Assembly (NCBI RefSeq): GCF_028446585.1
Contig: NZ_JAPFQL010000011.1
Coordinates: 62,001 to 126,000, forward strand
Source of the DNA: Intrasporangium calvum
GTDB taxonomy: Bacteria; Actinomycetota; Actinomycetes; Actinomycetales; Dermatophilaceae
DNA: 64,000 bases
Direction of reading: 5' to 3'
The notes below the pieces were generated by a model. That model was not told the origin of the DNA. It did not search any database and saw only the letters and a program-made list of their open reading frames with translations. Positions 1 to 7,789 of this stretch are shown piece after piece. A program made the translations under genes and the position numbers. Each line of letters starts with the position of its first letter. The first letter of the stretch is position 1.

Positions 1-1
1 T

Positions 2-175
2 GTGTGGGACGGCCTCGACGCGCCGCGAGCCGCGCGCGTCCTCGGCATCTCGCCGGTGGCCTACCGGTTGCGCCTCAGCCGGGCGCGCAAGGCGCTGCGC
101 GCGCACACCCAGTCCCTTCCCGACCGGACGCCGGTCCGTGCGGCCGAAGCCGCAGCCCCCAGGAGCACCTCATGA
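2..175 (+). CDS. ECF-type RNA polymerase sigma factor, C-terminal fragment
   Basis: Only the last 57 codons lie in the window; the gene enters from the left edge. The peptide contains A-A-R-V-L-G-I-S-P-V-A-Y-R-L-R-L-S-R-A-R, the helix-turn-helix of sigma-70 region 4, which in this family reads the -35 element. The stop codon overlaps the ATG of the next gene (ATGA), so the two are translationally coupled. In this family that arrangement usually marks a sigma factor with its cognate membrane anti-sigma protein. The regulon cannot be inferred from this fragment. Confidence 0.8.
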   Translation: MWDGLDAPRAARVLGISPVAYRLRLSRARKALRAHTQSLPDRTPVRAAEAAAPRSTS

Positions 176-1140
176 ACCAGACCCAGTCGAACGAGTCGAT
201 GGACGTTGTCCTGCGCGATCTCGATGCAGCGCAGTCCCCGCCTGCCGGCCCCGAGAACGGCGAGCGGGCTCGCGCACTGTTCGCGCGCCTGGTCGCGACC
301 CCGGAGGAGGCAGCTGAACCGGCTGCCTGGGGCAGTTCGGCCCGTGGAACCAGCGGGCAGCGGGACAGTCGGGGGTCTGGCCGGCCGTCCGTGGCGCGGC
401 GCGCCGCGGCGGTCGGCGCCGTGGCCGCTGCCCTGGCCGCCGGGTCCGTCGTGGCGCCGAACTTCTTCGGGGCCAGTACGGCCCTGGCCTGGTCGGCCCG
501 GCCGCAGTCCCTGACGGCGGAGCAGGCACAGGAGGCGCAGAAAGCCTGTGACGCCAGCATCCGCGACTCGCAGGAACGCTGGGCCGGGCTCGATCTCCAA
601 ACCGACGAGCGCCCGGTCCGGACAGCGCTGCGCCCGGTCATCACCGAGCTGCGCGGGTCGCTGGTCCTCGTCTACGCCACCGACTCGAAGCCTGCCCCGA
701 CCCACGTGACCTGCTACGTCATGGACGGCAAGGTCGTCGCAACAGGTGGCTCGGCGGCGACGCCCACGAGCGAGCCACTGCCCGCGCTCGCGGCTGACTC
801 GTTGCACGGCGACCTCGGTGCCGTCTTCAGCACCTCGGGCGGAAGCATCCGCGGCGTCACGGGCAACGTGGGCTCGGACGTCGTCGGGGTGGTGCTCGAC
901 AGCGTGGCCAAGGGCCCGGTCACGGCCACCGTGAGGGATGGGCACTTCGCGGCGTGGTGGCCCGACGCTCCCACGACGGAGGCCAAGGAGAACGCCGCCA
1001 CGGCTCCCGAGATCACCGGTGCCACCGTGACGCTGCGCGACGGGACGACCCGCAAGGTGTCGGTCGAGGAGTTGAGCGGCCGTACGGCCGAGGAGCTGGC
1101 CCGGCCCGACACCGGGGGCGGCGTGGCCCCCCAAACGTAG
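172..1140 (+). CDS. Putative membrane-anchored anti-sigma factor-like protein
   Basis: This 322-residue protein starts at the ATG that overlaps the sigma-factor stop. An acidic, Ala-rich N-terminal part (about 1-75) is followed by R-R-A-A-A and one hydrophobic segment (about 77-100). The C-terminal part (about 105-322) is hydrophilic and probably extracytoplasmic. Coupling to an ECF sigma gene suggests it sequesters that sigma factor at the membrane. I see no H-x3-C-x2-C zinc motif of ZAS anti-sigma factors, so the role rests on position and topology only. It could be another sigma-linked membrane protein. Confidence 0.6.
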   Translation: MNQTQSNESMDVVLRDLDAAQSPPAGPENGERARALFARLVATPEEAAEPAAWGSSARGTSGQRDSRGSGRPSVARRAAAVGAVAAALAAGSVVAPNFFGASTALAWSARPQSLTAEQAQEAQKACDASIRDSQERWAGLDLQTDERPVRTALRPVITELRGSLVLVYATDSKPAPTHVTCYVMDGKVVATGGSAATPTSEPLPALAADSLHGDLGAVFSTSGGSIRGVTGNVGSDVVGVVLDSVAKGPVTATVRDGHFAAWWPDAPTTEAKENAATAPEITGATVTLRDGTTRKVSVEELSGRTAEELARPDTGGGVAPQT

Positions 1141-1186
1141 GCCCCGTGCCGGTGGGAGTCCTCCGGAGGCATCCCGCGGACGGGAC

Positions 1187-1277
1187 CGTGGGTCGTGGGT
1201 CGTGGGTCGTGGGTCGTGGGTCGTGGGTCGTGGGTCGTGGATCGTGGGCCGTGGGCCGTGGGCCGTGGATCGTGGGT
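1187..1277. repeat. 13-copy heptanucleotide tandem repeat (CGTGGGT)
   Basis: Thirteen contiguous 7-bp units fill the gap between two convergent genes. Nine units read CGTGGGT or CGTGGGC variants in two blocks and two read CGTGGAT; the register never slips. Seven is not a multiple of three and no gene covers the array, so it is unlikely to code. It looks like a mini-satellite that could vary in copy number by slippage. Confidence 0.9.
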
Positions 1278-1365
1278 CGCGGCGCCCGACCGGAGACTGT
1301 GCCCAGGTTCGTGCACCGGGCCACAGGCAAGGGCTCAGCCAGGGGGCGGTCCCGAATCCAGTGGC

Positions 1366-2958
1366 CTACTCCCGCCAGGTGGCGCTGGTGGTGGTCACGG
1401 TGGCGCTCAGGTCGTGGCGGTGCACGTGAGTGTGGTGTCGGCGGCACAGCAGGGCCAGGTTGAGCAGGCTGGTCCGCCCGCCCGCGGACCAGTGCTGCAC
1501 GTGGTGCGCGTCGGTCCATTGCGGCGCGATGGTGCACCCGGGGAAGCTGCATCCACCGTCGCGTTGCCACAGCGCCAACCGCAGGCCCTTGGTCACCAGG
1601 CGCCGTTCCCGGCCCACGTCCAACGGCTCACCCCTCGTGCCCAGGACCATCGGGATGATCGCGGCGTCGCAGGCCAGCCGGCGCACCGTCGAGCTGGACA
1701 GCACGTCGCCGGACATGGCCAGGCCCGCGCCCCGGACGGTCCCGGCCAGCACGTCGTGGTCGATGGTGACGACCACCTTCGCCTTGTCCGTGGTGGGCAG
1801 GTGCTCGCCTGCGGTCACGCCGCGCTCGATGACCTGCAGCAACGCGTCGGCGCGGCGTTTGGCCGGGGTGCGCGGGTCCGCGGCCACGGTGCGCCCGTAG
1901 CCGTCCGTGCTCGGACACGGCGTGGCCAGCGGGTCGAGCGCGGACTTGATGACCGCGGCGGCCTCGGGGTCGAGCACCGCACGCATCGGGACCATCCCGC
2001 TGCGCGACGGCGCCCCGAACCACAGCCCCCGCGAGGCCCGACGGCCCTCGTCGAGACGCTCCTCATCGCGCGGTGGACGGACCTGCTCGGTGTGCTGACG
2101 CACCAGGGCGGTGAAGTCCTCGTGGATCAGGTCCGGCGCCCGGGTCACCAGGTCCTGCACCGCCGATGTCATCTCCGCCGGGTCGGCGACCCGCTCGTTG
2201 CGCTCCTGGAACTCGATGATCCGCGCAGCCTTGGCGACCGTCACATGCTGCATCGTCACCCTGGACGCGAGCTCGGACCACCGGGGCTGCGTCACGGCGC
2301 GAGCCACCGTCACCAGGTCCTTGGCCGCCCCCGCGGTCAACCCCGGATCCAGGGTCCGCAACCAGTCGGTGACCCGCAGCCCGCCCGGCGGCTCCTCGCC
2401 GCGCGCGACCAGCTCGGCCAGCACGTTGACCAGCATCACCTCATGCTGGGCGCGCACGGCGGCCAGATGCTCCAGCGCATGCGAGAGCAGGTCCGAGGCA
2501 TGCCGAACCAGCGGCTTGCCGAGCAACGCGTCGATCTTCACCTCGACCGGCTCGCCGAACCTCGGACCGTCCGACGCCGCCCGGCCAGTGAAGTTCGCCT
2601 CGAACCAGTCCGCATCAGCCCCCTCCAGGTCCAGCTCCTCGAGACTGACCGACTCCACCTCCCGCGGATGAAACGGCAGCGGCTCATCAGGCCAGACCCC
2701 CGGCCACAACCCACTCGACCGAGGCCGAACCACCTCACGCAGCCTCGGACGCCGCCCCCTCCCCGCACCCTGGCCAGGTGCCGGTTCAGGCCGTCCGGCC
2801 GGGCTCGCGGCCCCGACCGCAGAGGCTCGAGCCTCACCTGATGCGCAGTCGAGCGACGACCAGAACGCTGCGGCGGCCGCCTGGCCATCGGCCCGATGGC
2901 GCGACTCGACCTCCGCGAGCCGCGCCCGCAGATCGTCAAGCGCCGATCCGTTTCCCAT
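1366..2958 (-). CDS. DUF222 domain HNH endonuclease (13E12 repeat family)
   Basis: The protein is 530 residues with the ATG at 2958. The DUF222 region covers roughly residues 30-380. The C-terminal HNH nuclease (about 470-513) shows the pattern C-S-F-P-G-C ... D-A-H-H-V-Q-H-W ... N-L-A-L-L-C-R-R-H-H. This family is abundant in actinobacteria, where some members belong to the LexA regulon. An ATG at 2988 would add ten residues but would put the SOS box and -10 element inside the gene; the ATG at 2958 sits 7 nt after a -10 element and fits a leaderless transcript. The substrate is unknown; the family is often suspected of mobility. Confidence 0.88.
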   Translation of the reverse strand: MGNGSALDDLRARLAEVESRHRADGQAAAAAFWSSLDCASGEARASAVGAASPAGRPEPAPGQGAGRGRRPRLREVVRPRSSGLWPGVWPDEPLPFHPREVESVSLEELDLEGADADWFEANFTGRAASDGPRFGEPVEVKIDALLGKPLVRHASDLLSHALEHLAAVRAQHEVMLVNVLAELVARGEEPPGGLRVTDWLRTLDPGLTAGAAKDLVTVARAVTQPRWSELASRVTMQHVTVAKAARIIEFQERNERVADPAEMTSAVQDLVTRAPDLIHEDFTALVRQHTEQVRPPRDEERLDEGRRASRGLWFGAPSRSGMVPMRAVLDPEAAAVIKSALDPLATPCPSTDGYGRTVAADPRTPAKRRADALLQVIERGVTAGEHLPTTDKAKVVVTIDHDVLAGTVRGAGLAMSGDVLSSSTVRRLACDAAIIPMVLGTRGEPLDVGRERRLVTKGLRLALWQRDGGCSFPGCTIAPQWTDAHHVQHWSAGGRTSLLNLALLCRRHHTHVHRHDLSATVTTTSATWRE

Positions 2959-2961
2959 GTC

Positions 2962-2979
2962 ATCGAACATATGTTCGAT
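2962..2979 (-). promoter_or_regulatory. SOS box (LexA operator) of the DUF222/HNH gene
   Basis: The 18-bp sequence ATCGAACATATGTTCGAT is a perfect palindrome. Its core TCGAACATATGTTCGA (2963-2978) fits the actinobacterial LexA consensus TCGAAC-N4-GTTCGA at every fixed position. It overlaps the predicted -10 element, where a repressor would block RNA polymerase. Confidence 0.9.
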
Positions 2980-2995
2980 TGGGTGCATAGGTCAA
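2966..2995 (-). promoter_or_regulatory. Predicted leaderless promoter of the DUF222/HNH gene
   Basis: Read on the minus strand, TTGACC (2990-2995) and TATGTT (2966-2971) are separated by 18 nt. Seven nucleotides separate the -10 element from the ATG at 2958, so transcription should begin at or next to the start codon. No Shine-Dalgarno sequence is present, which agrees with a leaderless mRNA. Confidence 0.65.
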
Positions 2996-3063
2996 CCCAT
3001 TTTCGCCACTATGGGCGCGTCTGCGTGGCTCGGCAGCCGATCACGCACGGGGGACGGAGACCG

Positions 3064-3082
3064 TCAGAAGTACCAGGGGAAC
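3064..3082 (-). other. Left attachment site with displaced menB 3' end
   Basis: The 14-bp AGTACCAGGGGAAC at 3069-3082 is identical to 25837-25850 in the 3' end of the intact menB. On the minus strand the left copy reads F-P-W-Y-F-stop (stop at 3064-3066), a typical MenB C-terminus with no menB body attached. This is the chromosomal menB tail displaced by integration at the gene's 3' end. Similarity continues imperfectly into the element (C-C-A-G around 3088-3091). Confidence 0.88.
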
Positions 3083-3130
3083 TGGGCCCAGCGTGGCGGT
3101 CCCCACCGACAAGAGTTGGCACCGTTGGCC

Positions 3131-3206
3131 TGACCTGCGGAGATGTGTTGGCTGGCGTTGGCGAGAGTTGGGCTCGGCTGGACTTCTTGCGGACTTTCTG
3201 CGGACT
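3131..3206 (+). other. Left arm-type integrase-site candidates
   Basis: TGACCTGCGGAGA (3131-3143) matches TGACCTGCGAAGA near the right core in 12 of 13 positions. TGCGGACT occurs at 3188-3195 and 3199-3206, an 11-bp period, and the same paired repeat lies at 25771-25789. Sharing of both motifs at the two element ends suggests integrase or excisionase arm sites. Confidence 0.65.
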
Positions 3207-3512
3207 GTCCGAGCTCGGGACGGAAGGCTGCGCCCTTCGACGGCACCCCGCGCGAGTCACACGCCTGCTCATGCGCGGTCTGGCCGCCTCCGGTGGCAGG
3301 TGGCGCCCGGGCGAATCCACCGCCCAGCTCCGCCTGGCAGACGCTGAACCTGTGGCCACCAAGCACGGCTCGCCGGCATATGTGTCCTTCAAGCGAGGCG
3401 CTGGAAGGGCCGCGACCTCTGCGATGGATGCCCTCGCGAGTCAAGGGCAATGTCAGTGCGGTGAGACAAGATGTGCCAGAGTGAAACCACCGCCTCCACG
3501 GAAGGATGTCTG
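3207..3512. other. Non-coding stretch at the element's left end
   Basis: Beyond the arm-site candidates I see no convincing gene here. Open frames lack ribosome-binding sites and read as low-complexity shadows. The last 20 bases carry the GGAAGG ribosome-binding site of the 60-residue gene that follows. Confidence 0.5.
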
Positions 3513-3695
3513 ATGGCCACGCTGCTCACGCCCACCGTTCCAGAGCTGGAATCGGAGCGCGCACGCCTGCTGGCGGAAACGCCGCGTGGTGAGGAGGACC
3601 TACGCGCACGCGCGGAGGACTTCCTCCTCACTCACGAGGAGGCGCGACTCCTGCGCCGTCTCGATGAGATCGACTTCCTCCTGGGACGGGACTGA
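3513..3695 (+). CDS. Small unknown protein, coiled-coil-like (60 aa)
   Basis: A 60-residue protein with GGAAGG eight bases before its ATG. It is highly charged and Leu/Glu/Arg rich, for example E-L-E-S-E-R-A-R-L-L and H-E-E-A-R-L-L-R-R-L-D-E-I-D-F-L-L, so it is probably a helical hairpin or coiled coil. The stop is 8 nt before the GTG of the next gene, which indicates an operon. Size and position would suit an antitoxin or accessory partner for the 248-residue protein, but no family is recognised. Confidence 0.65.
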   Translation: MATLLTPTVPELESERARLLAETPRGEEDLRARAEDFLLTHEEARLLRRLDEIDFLLGRD

Positions 3696-3703
3696 ACGCG
3701 CTT

Positions 3704-4450
3704 GTGACATCCCTTCACGACAAGGCGCAAGAGTTCGCAGACGAACTGACGGCGACGGTTCACGGGGCGCTTGGTAGCCACGTCCCAGCGTTCGTCGCGG
3801 AGCAGGCGCCAGAGCCCAGCGGTCCGGTGACGCGAGTGGCGGTCCATCCGGTCGGCAGCGCGGAGATCCCCCTGACCATCGACAGCGCCCGCGCCCTGTC
3901 ACTCATCGTGGACTTCCAGTGTCGATGGGACCACAAGGAAGCGTTCCTTGCCGTGAGTAAGGCGTCGATGGGTGTTGTGCCACGCAGTGGCTCGACGCCG
4001 TTGTTCCGCTACGAGTTCCACGACGCTGTCGGGGACGATGTGCCCTGCGCGCACCTCCACGTCCATGCTCACCGGGACGAGTTTGTGTTCGCGCTGTTCC
4101 GAGGAGGTCACGGCAAGCCGGCGGTGAGAGCCAAAGCGGTCGAGGGCACGAAGAAGCGGGCTACTCCCCAGTTGTCCGAGTTTCACTTCGCGCTGGGCGG
4201 GCCACGGATGAGGCCGTGCCTGGAGGACGTGCTACAGATGCTCCGAGTCGAGTGTTCCATCGACGTCACTCGCGATTTCACCTATGTCATCGAAGCGGGT
4301 CGAGCGCGATGGCGCAGACGGCAGGTCTCAGCGTCGGTCCGTGATGCTCCGGGCGCGGCCGCCACAACGCTGCGCGAGATGGGCTATCGCGTCGATGAGC
4401 CGGTGGCGGGCCCTGCGCCTGAGCGACTGACGAAGCTCACGAGGGCCTGA
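3704..4450 (+). CDS. Unknown protein with His-rich H-L-H-V-H-A-H motif (248 aa)
   Basis: GTG start at 3704, shortly after the 60-residue gene, with the next GTG 4 nt after its stop: three genes in one unit. The middle contains D-F-Q-C-R-W-D (about residue 70), P-L-F-R-Y-E-F (about 100) and A-H-L-H-V-H-A-H-R-D-E (about 115-125). This His cluster could bind metal or be catalytic. The C-terminal part is Arg-rich (R-A-R-W-R-R-R-Q). No family is assigned. A toxin-like or nucleic-acid-acting role is speculation from the neighbouring small gene and the defence genes downstream. Confidence 0.65.
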   Translation: MTSLHDKAQEFADELTATVHGALGSHVPAFVAEQAPEPSGPVTRVAVHPVGSAEIPLTIDSARALSLIVDFQCRWDHKEAFLAVSKASMGVVPRSGSTPLFRYEFHDAVGDDVPCAHLHVHAHRDEFVFALFRGGHGKPAVRAKAVEGTKKRATPQLSEFHFALGGPRMRPCLEDVLQMLRVECSIDVTRDFTYVIEAGRARWRRRQVSASVRDAPGAAATTLREMGYRVDEPVAGPAPERLTKLTRA

Positions 4451-4454
4451 TCCC

Positions 4455-4847
4455 GTGGCCCACTTCGACGACTACCCGGTTATCTCCACCCGAGCCAATG
4501 GCGACCGGCTCGTCGGCATTGCTGAGACCAGTGCCGAGGATCTGTACCGGGCCGGAACGCCACCCGTCCACGGCCTCGCGGCCAGACCCGCACCATCAGT
4601 GAGGGTCGGCGAGGTCCGCATTGGTGACCGCCTCGCGATCCGGCGTCACGACGATCATTGGGTCGCACAGGACGCGATAGGAGAACTCGGCCGGCTCAGG
4701 TGGCGAGCCAGCGACGATGGGCGGGCCCATGCCGTCACAGGAACGTTGATCGCTCTTCCCACCGAAGGCGTCCTACACGTGCAGCGCCTTGTCGTTGACG
4801 TCGATGGATGTGTGAAGGACTTCGGTGGATACGTCGAGCCCTCGTAG
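4455..4847 (+). CDS. Unknown protein, probably beta-rich (130 aa)
   Basis: The GTG at 4455 lies 4 nt after the preceding stop, so it is probably co-transcribed with the two genes before it. The 130 residues contain V-R-I-G-D-R-L-A-I-R-R-H-D-D-H-W and V-T-G-T-L-I-A-L-P-T-E-G-V-L-H-V, alternating patterns typical of small beta-barrels. No signal peptide or membrane segment is seen. I do not recognise the family. It precedes hsdR by about 180 bp but need not belong to the restriction system. Confidence 0.6.
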   Translation: MAHFDDYPVISTRANGDRLVGIAETSAEDLYRAGTPPVHGLAARPAPSVRVGEVRIGDRLAIRRHDDHWVAQDAIGELGRLRWRASDDGRAHAVTGTLIALPTEGVLHVQRLVVDVDGCVKDFGGYVEPS

Positions 4848-4987
4848 GTCACGCTGAGCAAGCCCTAACGCTGCCCCCAGCTACAACCAACGACCGCGAG
4901 CCCGATCGCCGTGACCCCCCGCGAGCCTGCGCCACTGCCCCAGACCTCTCCAGGCACGGCGCAGAGCCCACCGCGACCGAGCGATAT

Positions 4988-5019
4988 GTCCCATGAAGGG
5001 ACTTCGGTCTGGCTATGGT
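4988..5019 (+). promoter_or_regulatory. Candidate operator and -10 element of hsdR
   Basis: A GTCCC-N5-GGGAC inverted repeat (4988-5002) lies just upstream of TATGGT (5014-5019). TATGGT is 7 nt before the ATG at 5027, consistent with leaderless transcription of hsdR. No good -35 hexamer is visible, so the promoter is tentative; the dyad may bind a controller. Confidence 0.4.
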
Positions 5020-5026
5020 GGCGGAC

Positions 5027-7789
5027 ATGGGGGACGTCGACAGCGAGGCCCGGCTCGCCGCAGAGCAGCGCGCGCGGGTGATCATCGACCGCCAACTCAC
5101 CGAGGCAGGCTGGTCCGTCCAAGACAAGAAGAACCTGAACCTCTTCGCCGGGACCGGGATCGCGTGCCGTGAGGTGGTGATGAAGCCCGGCCACGGCCGG
5201 GCGGACTACCTGCTCTACGTCGACAAGAAGGTCGTCGGTGTCATCGAGGCCAAGCCCGAGGGCACGACCCTGAGCGGCGTGGAGTGGCAGTCGGCGATGT
5301 ATGCGGCCGGGCTGCCGGCTGACGTCCGGCTCAGCGCGCGAACGGTGGACGGGCGGCTACCCTTCGTCTTCGAGGCCAGTGGCACGGAGACCCACTTCAC
5401 CAACGGGTACGACCCGGACGCCCGCGCGCGCCGCGTCTTCAACTTCCCCAAGCCCGAGACCTTGGCCAAGATCCTCCGCGACGCTGAAGCCGACCCGGGC
5501 CGTCCGACGTGGCGCGCCAAGGTGCGCGACCTCCCAGAGCTCGACGAGACGCCCCTGCGACCTGCCCAGGTCACCGCGATCAACGGCATCGAGAACAGCC
5601 TCAAGAAGCAGCAGTTCGACCGCTCCCTCGTCCAGATGGCCACCGGCGCCGGCAAGACCTTCACCGCCGTCACCAGCGCCTACCGGCTCCTGACGTATGG
5701 CGGGTTCCAGCGGATCCTCTTCCTGGTCGACCGCAACAACCTCGCCGAGCAGACACTCGCGGAGTTCCAGAACTACCGCACGCCCGGCGACGGTCGACGG
5801 TTCACCGAGCTCTACGGCGTTGACAAGCTCTCCTCGGCCGGGATGCTGAGCTCGTCCAGCGTCGTCGTCTCCACGATTCAGCGAGTCTTCATGGCACTGA
5901 AGAACGAGGAAGTCACCACCGGCGACGACCCCGGGCTCGACGACTACGTCCCGGACGCGCCCGTCAACGTCGCGTATAACGCGGCGATGCCACCAGAGAC
6001 CTTCGACCTGGTCATCGTCGACGAGGCGCACCGCTCCATCTACGGGGTCTGGCGGGGCGTCCTGGAGTACTTCGACGCCCACGTCATCGGCCTGACAGCC
6101 ACCCCGGGTAAGCAGACCTTCGCGTTCTTTCGCCAGAACCTTGTCTCCGAGTACACCTATCCCCAGTCCGTCGCCGACCGGGTCAACGTCGACTTCGACA
6201 TCTACCGGATCCGCACCGAGATCTCCGAGAAGGGCGGAAAGATCGACGCCGGCCTCTACGTCCCCAAGGTCGATCGCCGCACCCGCAAGGAGCGCCTCGA
6301 GCAGCTCGAGGAGGACTACGAGTACACCCACAAGCAGCTCGACCGCGCCGTGACCGCCAAGTCCCAGATCCGTCTCGTCCTGGAGACCTTCCGGGATCGG
6401 CTCTTCACCGAGATCTTCCCCGGCCGCTCGACCGTCCCCAAGACGCTGATTTTCGCCAAGGACGACGCACACGCTGAGGAGGTCGTCACCACCGTCCGTG
6501 AGGTGTTCGGCAAGGGCAACGACTTCGCCGCCAAGATCACGTACGCCGCAAAGGACCCGAAGGGCCAACTGCAGGCCTTCCGAACCTCCCCGTCGCTGCG
6601 CATCGCGGTCACCGTGGACATGATCGCCACCGGCACCGACGTCAAGCCCCTCGAGTGCGTCTTCTTCATGCGTGACGTGCGCTCTGCGCAGTACTTCGAA
6701 CAGATGAAGGGCCGCGGCGCCCGCACCATCCCTCCCGCCGATTTCCAGTCGGTCACCCCGGACGCCACCGCCAAGACCCGGTTCGTCATCGTGGACGCCG
6801 TCGGCGTCACGGAACACGACTTTGTCGAGCCGCCTCTCAACCGGGACAAGGCCGTCCCCCTCAAGAAGCTGCTCGACAAGGCCGCCGCGCTGTCCCTGAC
6901 CGAGGACGAGACCGCCACGCTCGCCTCCCGCCTGGCCAAGCTCGAGCTCGAGCTCACCCCGGAGGAGCGGGCCGAGCTTGACGACGTCGCCGGCTCACCG
7001 GTGCGAGACATCGTCCGGCGCCTCGTTGATGCCGTCGATCCCGACGTCCAGGCACAGGTCACCCAAGGTGCCACCGACCCCGCCGCTGCCCTTCAGGACC
7101 TGCTCGATGAGGCGATCAGGCCTTTGGCGGCCAACCCTCAACTGAGGTCCCGCCTCTTGGAGCTCCGTGCCACCCACGACCGGGTCATCGATGAGATCAA
7201 CCAAGACACGCTCATCGACGCACACGGCGTCGTCGACACCACCCGCGCCAGGTCCATCGTCAAGTCCTGGGCCGCCTACCTGACCAAGCACCGCGACGAG
7301 ATCACCGCGATCCAGCTCGCCAGCGAGGCGAAGGAGCGCCGCATCGCTTTCGCGGACATCCAGGAACTCGCCGATCGCATCTCCCGGCCACCGTACAACT
7401 GGACGCCCGATCTCATCTGGGACGCGTACGCCGCCATCGACGTCGACCGGGTCCGCCGCAACGATCACCACACCCTGACCGACCTCGTGTCACTGCTGCG
7501 CTATACCGTCGGAACCGAACCAGAACTCGTCCCCTACGCCGACCGCGTCCGCGAACGGTATGCCGGGTGGCTCGCCCAACAGGAACAAGCCGGGACAACC
7601 TTCAGCCCACACGAAAGGTGGTGGCTCGACCGCATGGTCGAAGTGATCGCATCCTCCGCCGGCATCACCGCCGACAACCTCGACCAGGCCCCGTTCTTGG
7701 AAAAGGGCGGCGTCGACGGCGCACTTCGCGACCTCGGCGAACGCGCCGGCGAACTCCTCGACCAACTGAACGCGGAGCTGACGGCGTGA
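5027..7789 (+). CDS. hsdR: Type I restriction enzyme, R subunit (HsdR)
   Basis: This is the motor and nuclease subunit that translocates DNA with ATP and cuts away from the recognition site. In the 920 residues the N-terminal PD-(D/E)xK nuclease shows D60 and E74-A-K76 within A-D-Y-L-L-Y-V-D-K-K-V-V-G-V-I-E-A-K. The SF2 helicase has Walker A G-A-G-K-T at 207-211 and D-E-A-H at 332-335, followed by a C-terminal helicase and helical region. The ATG at 5027 is preferred for its -10 spacing; an in-frame ATG at 5015 would add four residues. The stop overlaps the GTG of hsdS. All key motifs are intact, so the enzyme is probably functional. Confidence 0.93.
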   Translation: MGDVDSEARLAAEQRARVIIDRQLTEAGWSVQDKKNLNLFAGTGIACREVVMKPGHGRADYLLYVDKKVVGVIEAKPEGTTLSGVEWQSAMYAAGLPADVRLSARTVDGRLPFVFEASGTETHFTNGYDPDARARRVFNFPKPETLAKILRDAEADPGRPTWRAKVRDLPELDETPLRPAQVTAINGIENSLKKQQFDRSLVQMATGAGKTFTAVTSAYRLLTYGGFQRILFLVDRNNLAEQTLAEFQNYRTPGDGRRFTELYGVDKLSSAGMLSSSSVVVSTIQRVFMALKNEEVTTGDDPGLDDYVPDAPVNVAYNAAMPPETFDLVIVDEAHRSIYGVWRGVLEYFDAHVIGLTATPGKQTFAFFRQNLVSEYTYPQSVADRVNVDFDIYRIRTEISEKGGKIDAGLYVPKVDRRTRKERLEQLEEDYEYTHKQLDRAVTAKSQIRLVLETFRDRLFTEIFPGRSTVPKTLIFAKDDAHAEEVVTTVREVFGKGNDFAAKITYAAKDPKGQLQAFRTSPSLRIAVTVDMIATGTDVKPLECVFFMRDVRSAQYFEQMKGRGARTIPPADFQSVTPDATAKTRFVIVDAVGVTEHDFVEPPLNRDKAVPLKKLLDKAAALSLTEDETATLASRLAKLELELTPEERAELDDVAGSPVRDIVRRLVDAVDPDVQAQVTQGATDPAAALQDLLDEAIRPLAANPQLRSRLLELRATHDRVIDEINQDTLIDAHGVVDTTRARSIVKSWAAYLTKHRDEITAIQLASEAKERRIAFADIQELADRISRPPYNWTPDLIWDAYAAIDVDRVRRNDHHTLTDLVSLLRYTVGTEPELVPYADRVRERYAGWLAQQEQAGTTFSPHERWWLDRMVEVIASSAGITADNLDQAPFLEKGGVDGALRDLGERAGELLDQLNAELTA

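Noticed and set aside
1187-1277. Possible CRISPR array
   Set aside because: Units are 7 bp with no spacers and no cas genes are in the window.
1195-2841. Long plus-strand open frame across the heptamer repeat and the DUF222 gene
   Set aside because: It is the GC-rich antisense shadow of the DUF222/HNH gene; its start is a repetitive peptide from the heptamer array and it has no recognisable domain.
3064-3450. Minus-strand open frame ending in W-A-Q-F-P-W-Y-F
   Set aside because: Only the last residues resemble MenB; the rest is random. It is the displaced attachment site, not a gene.
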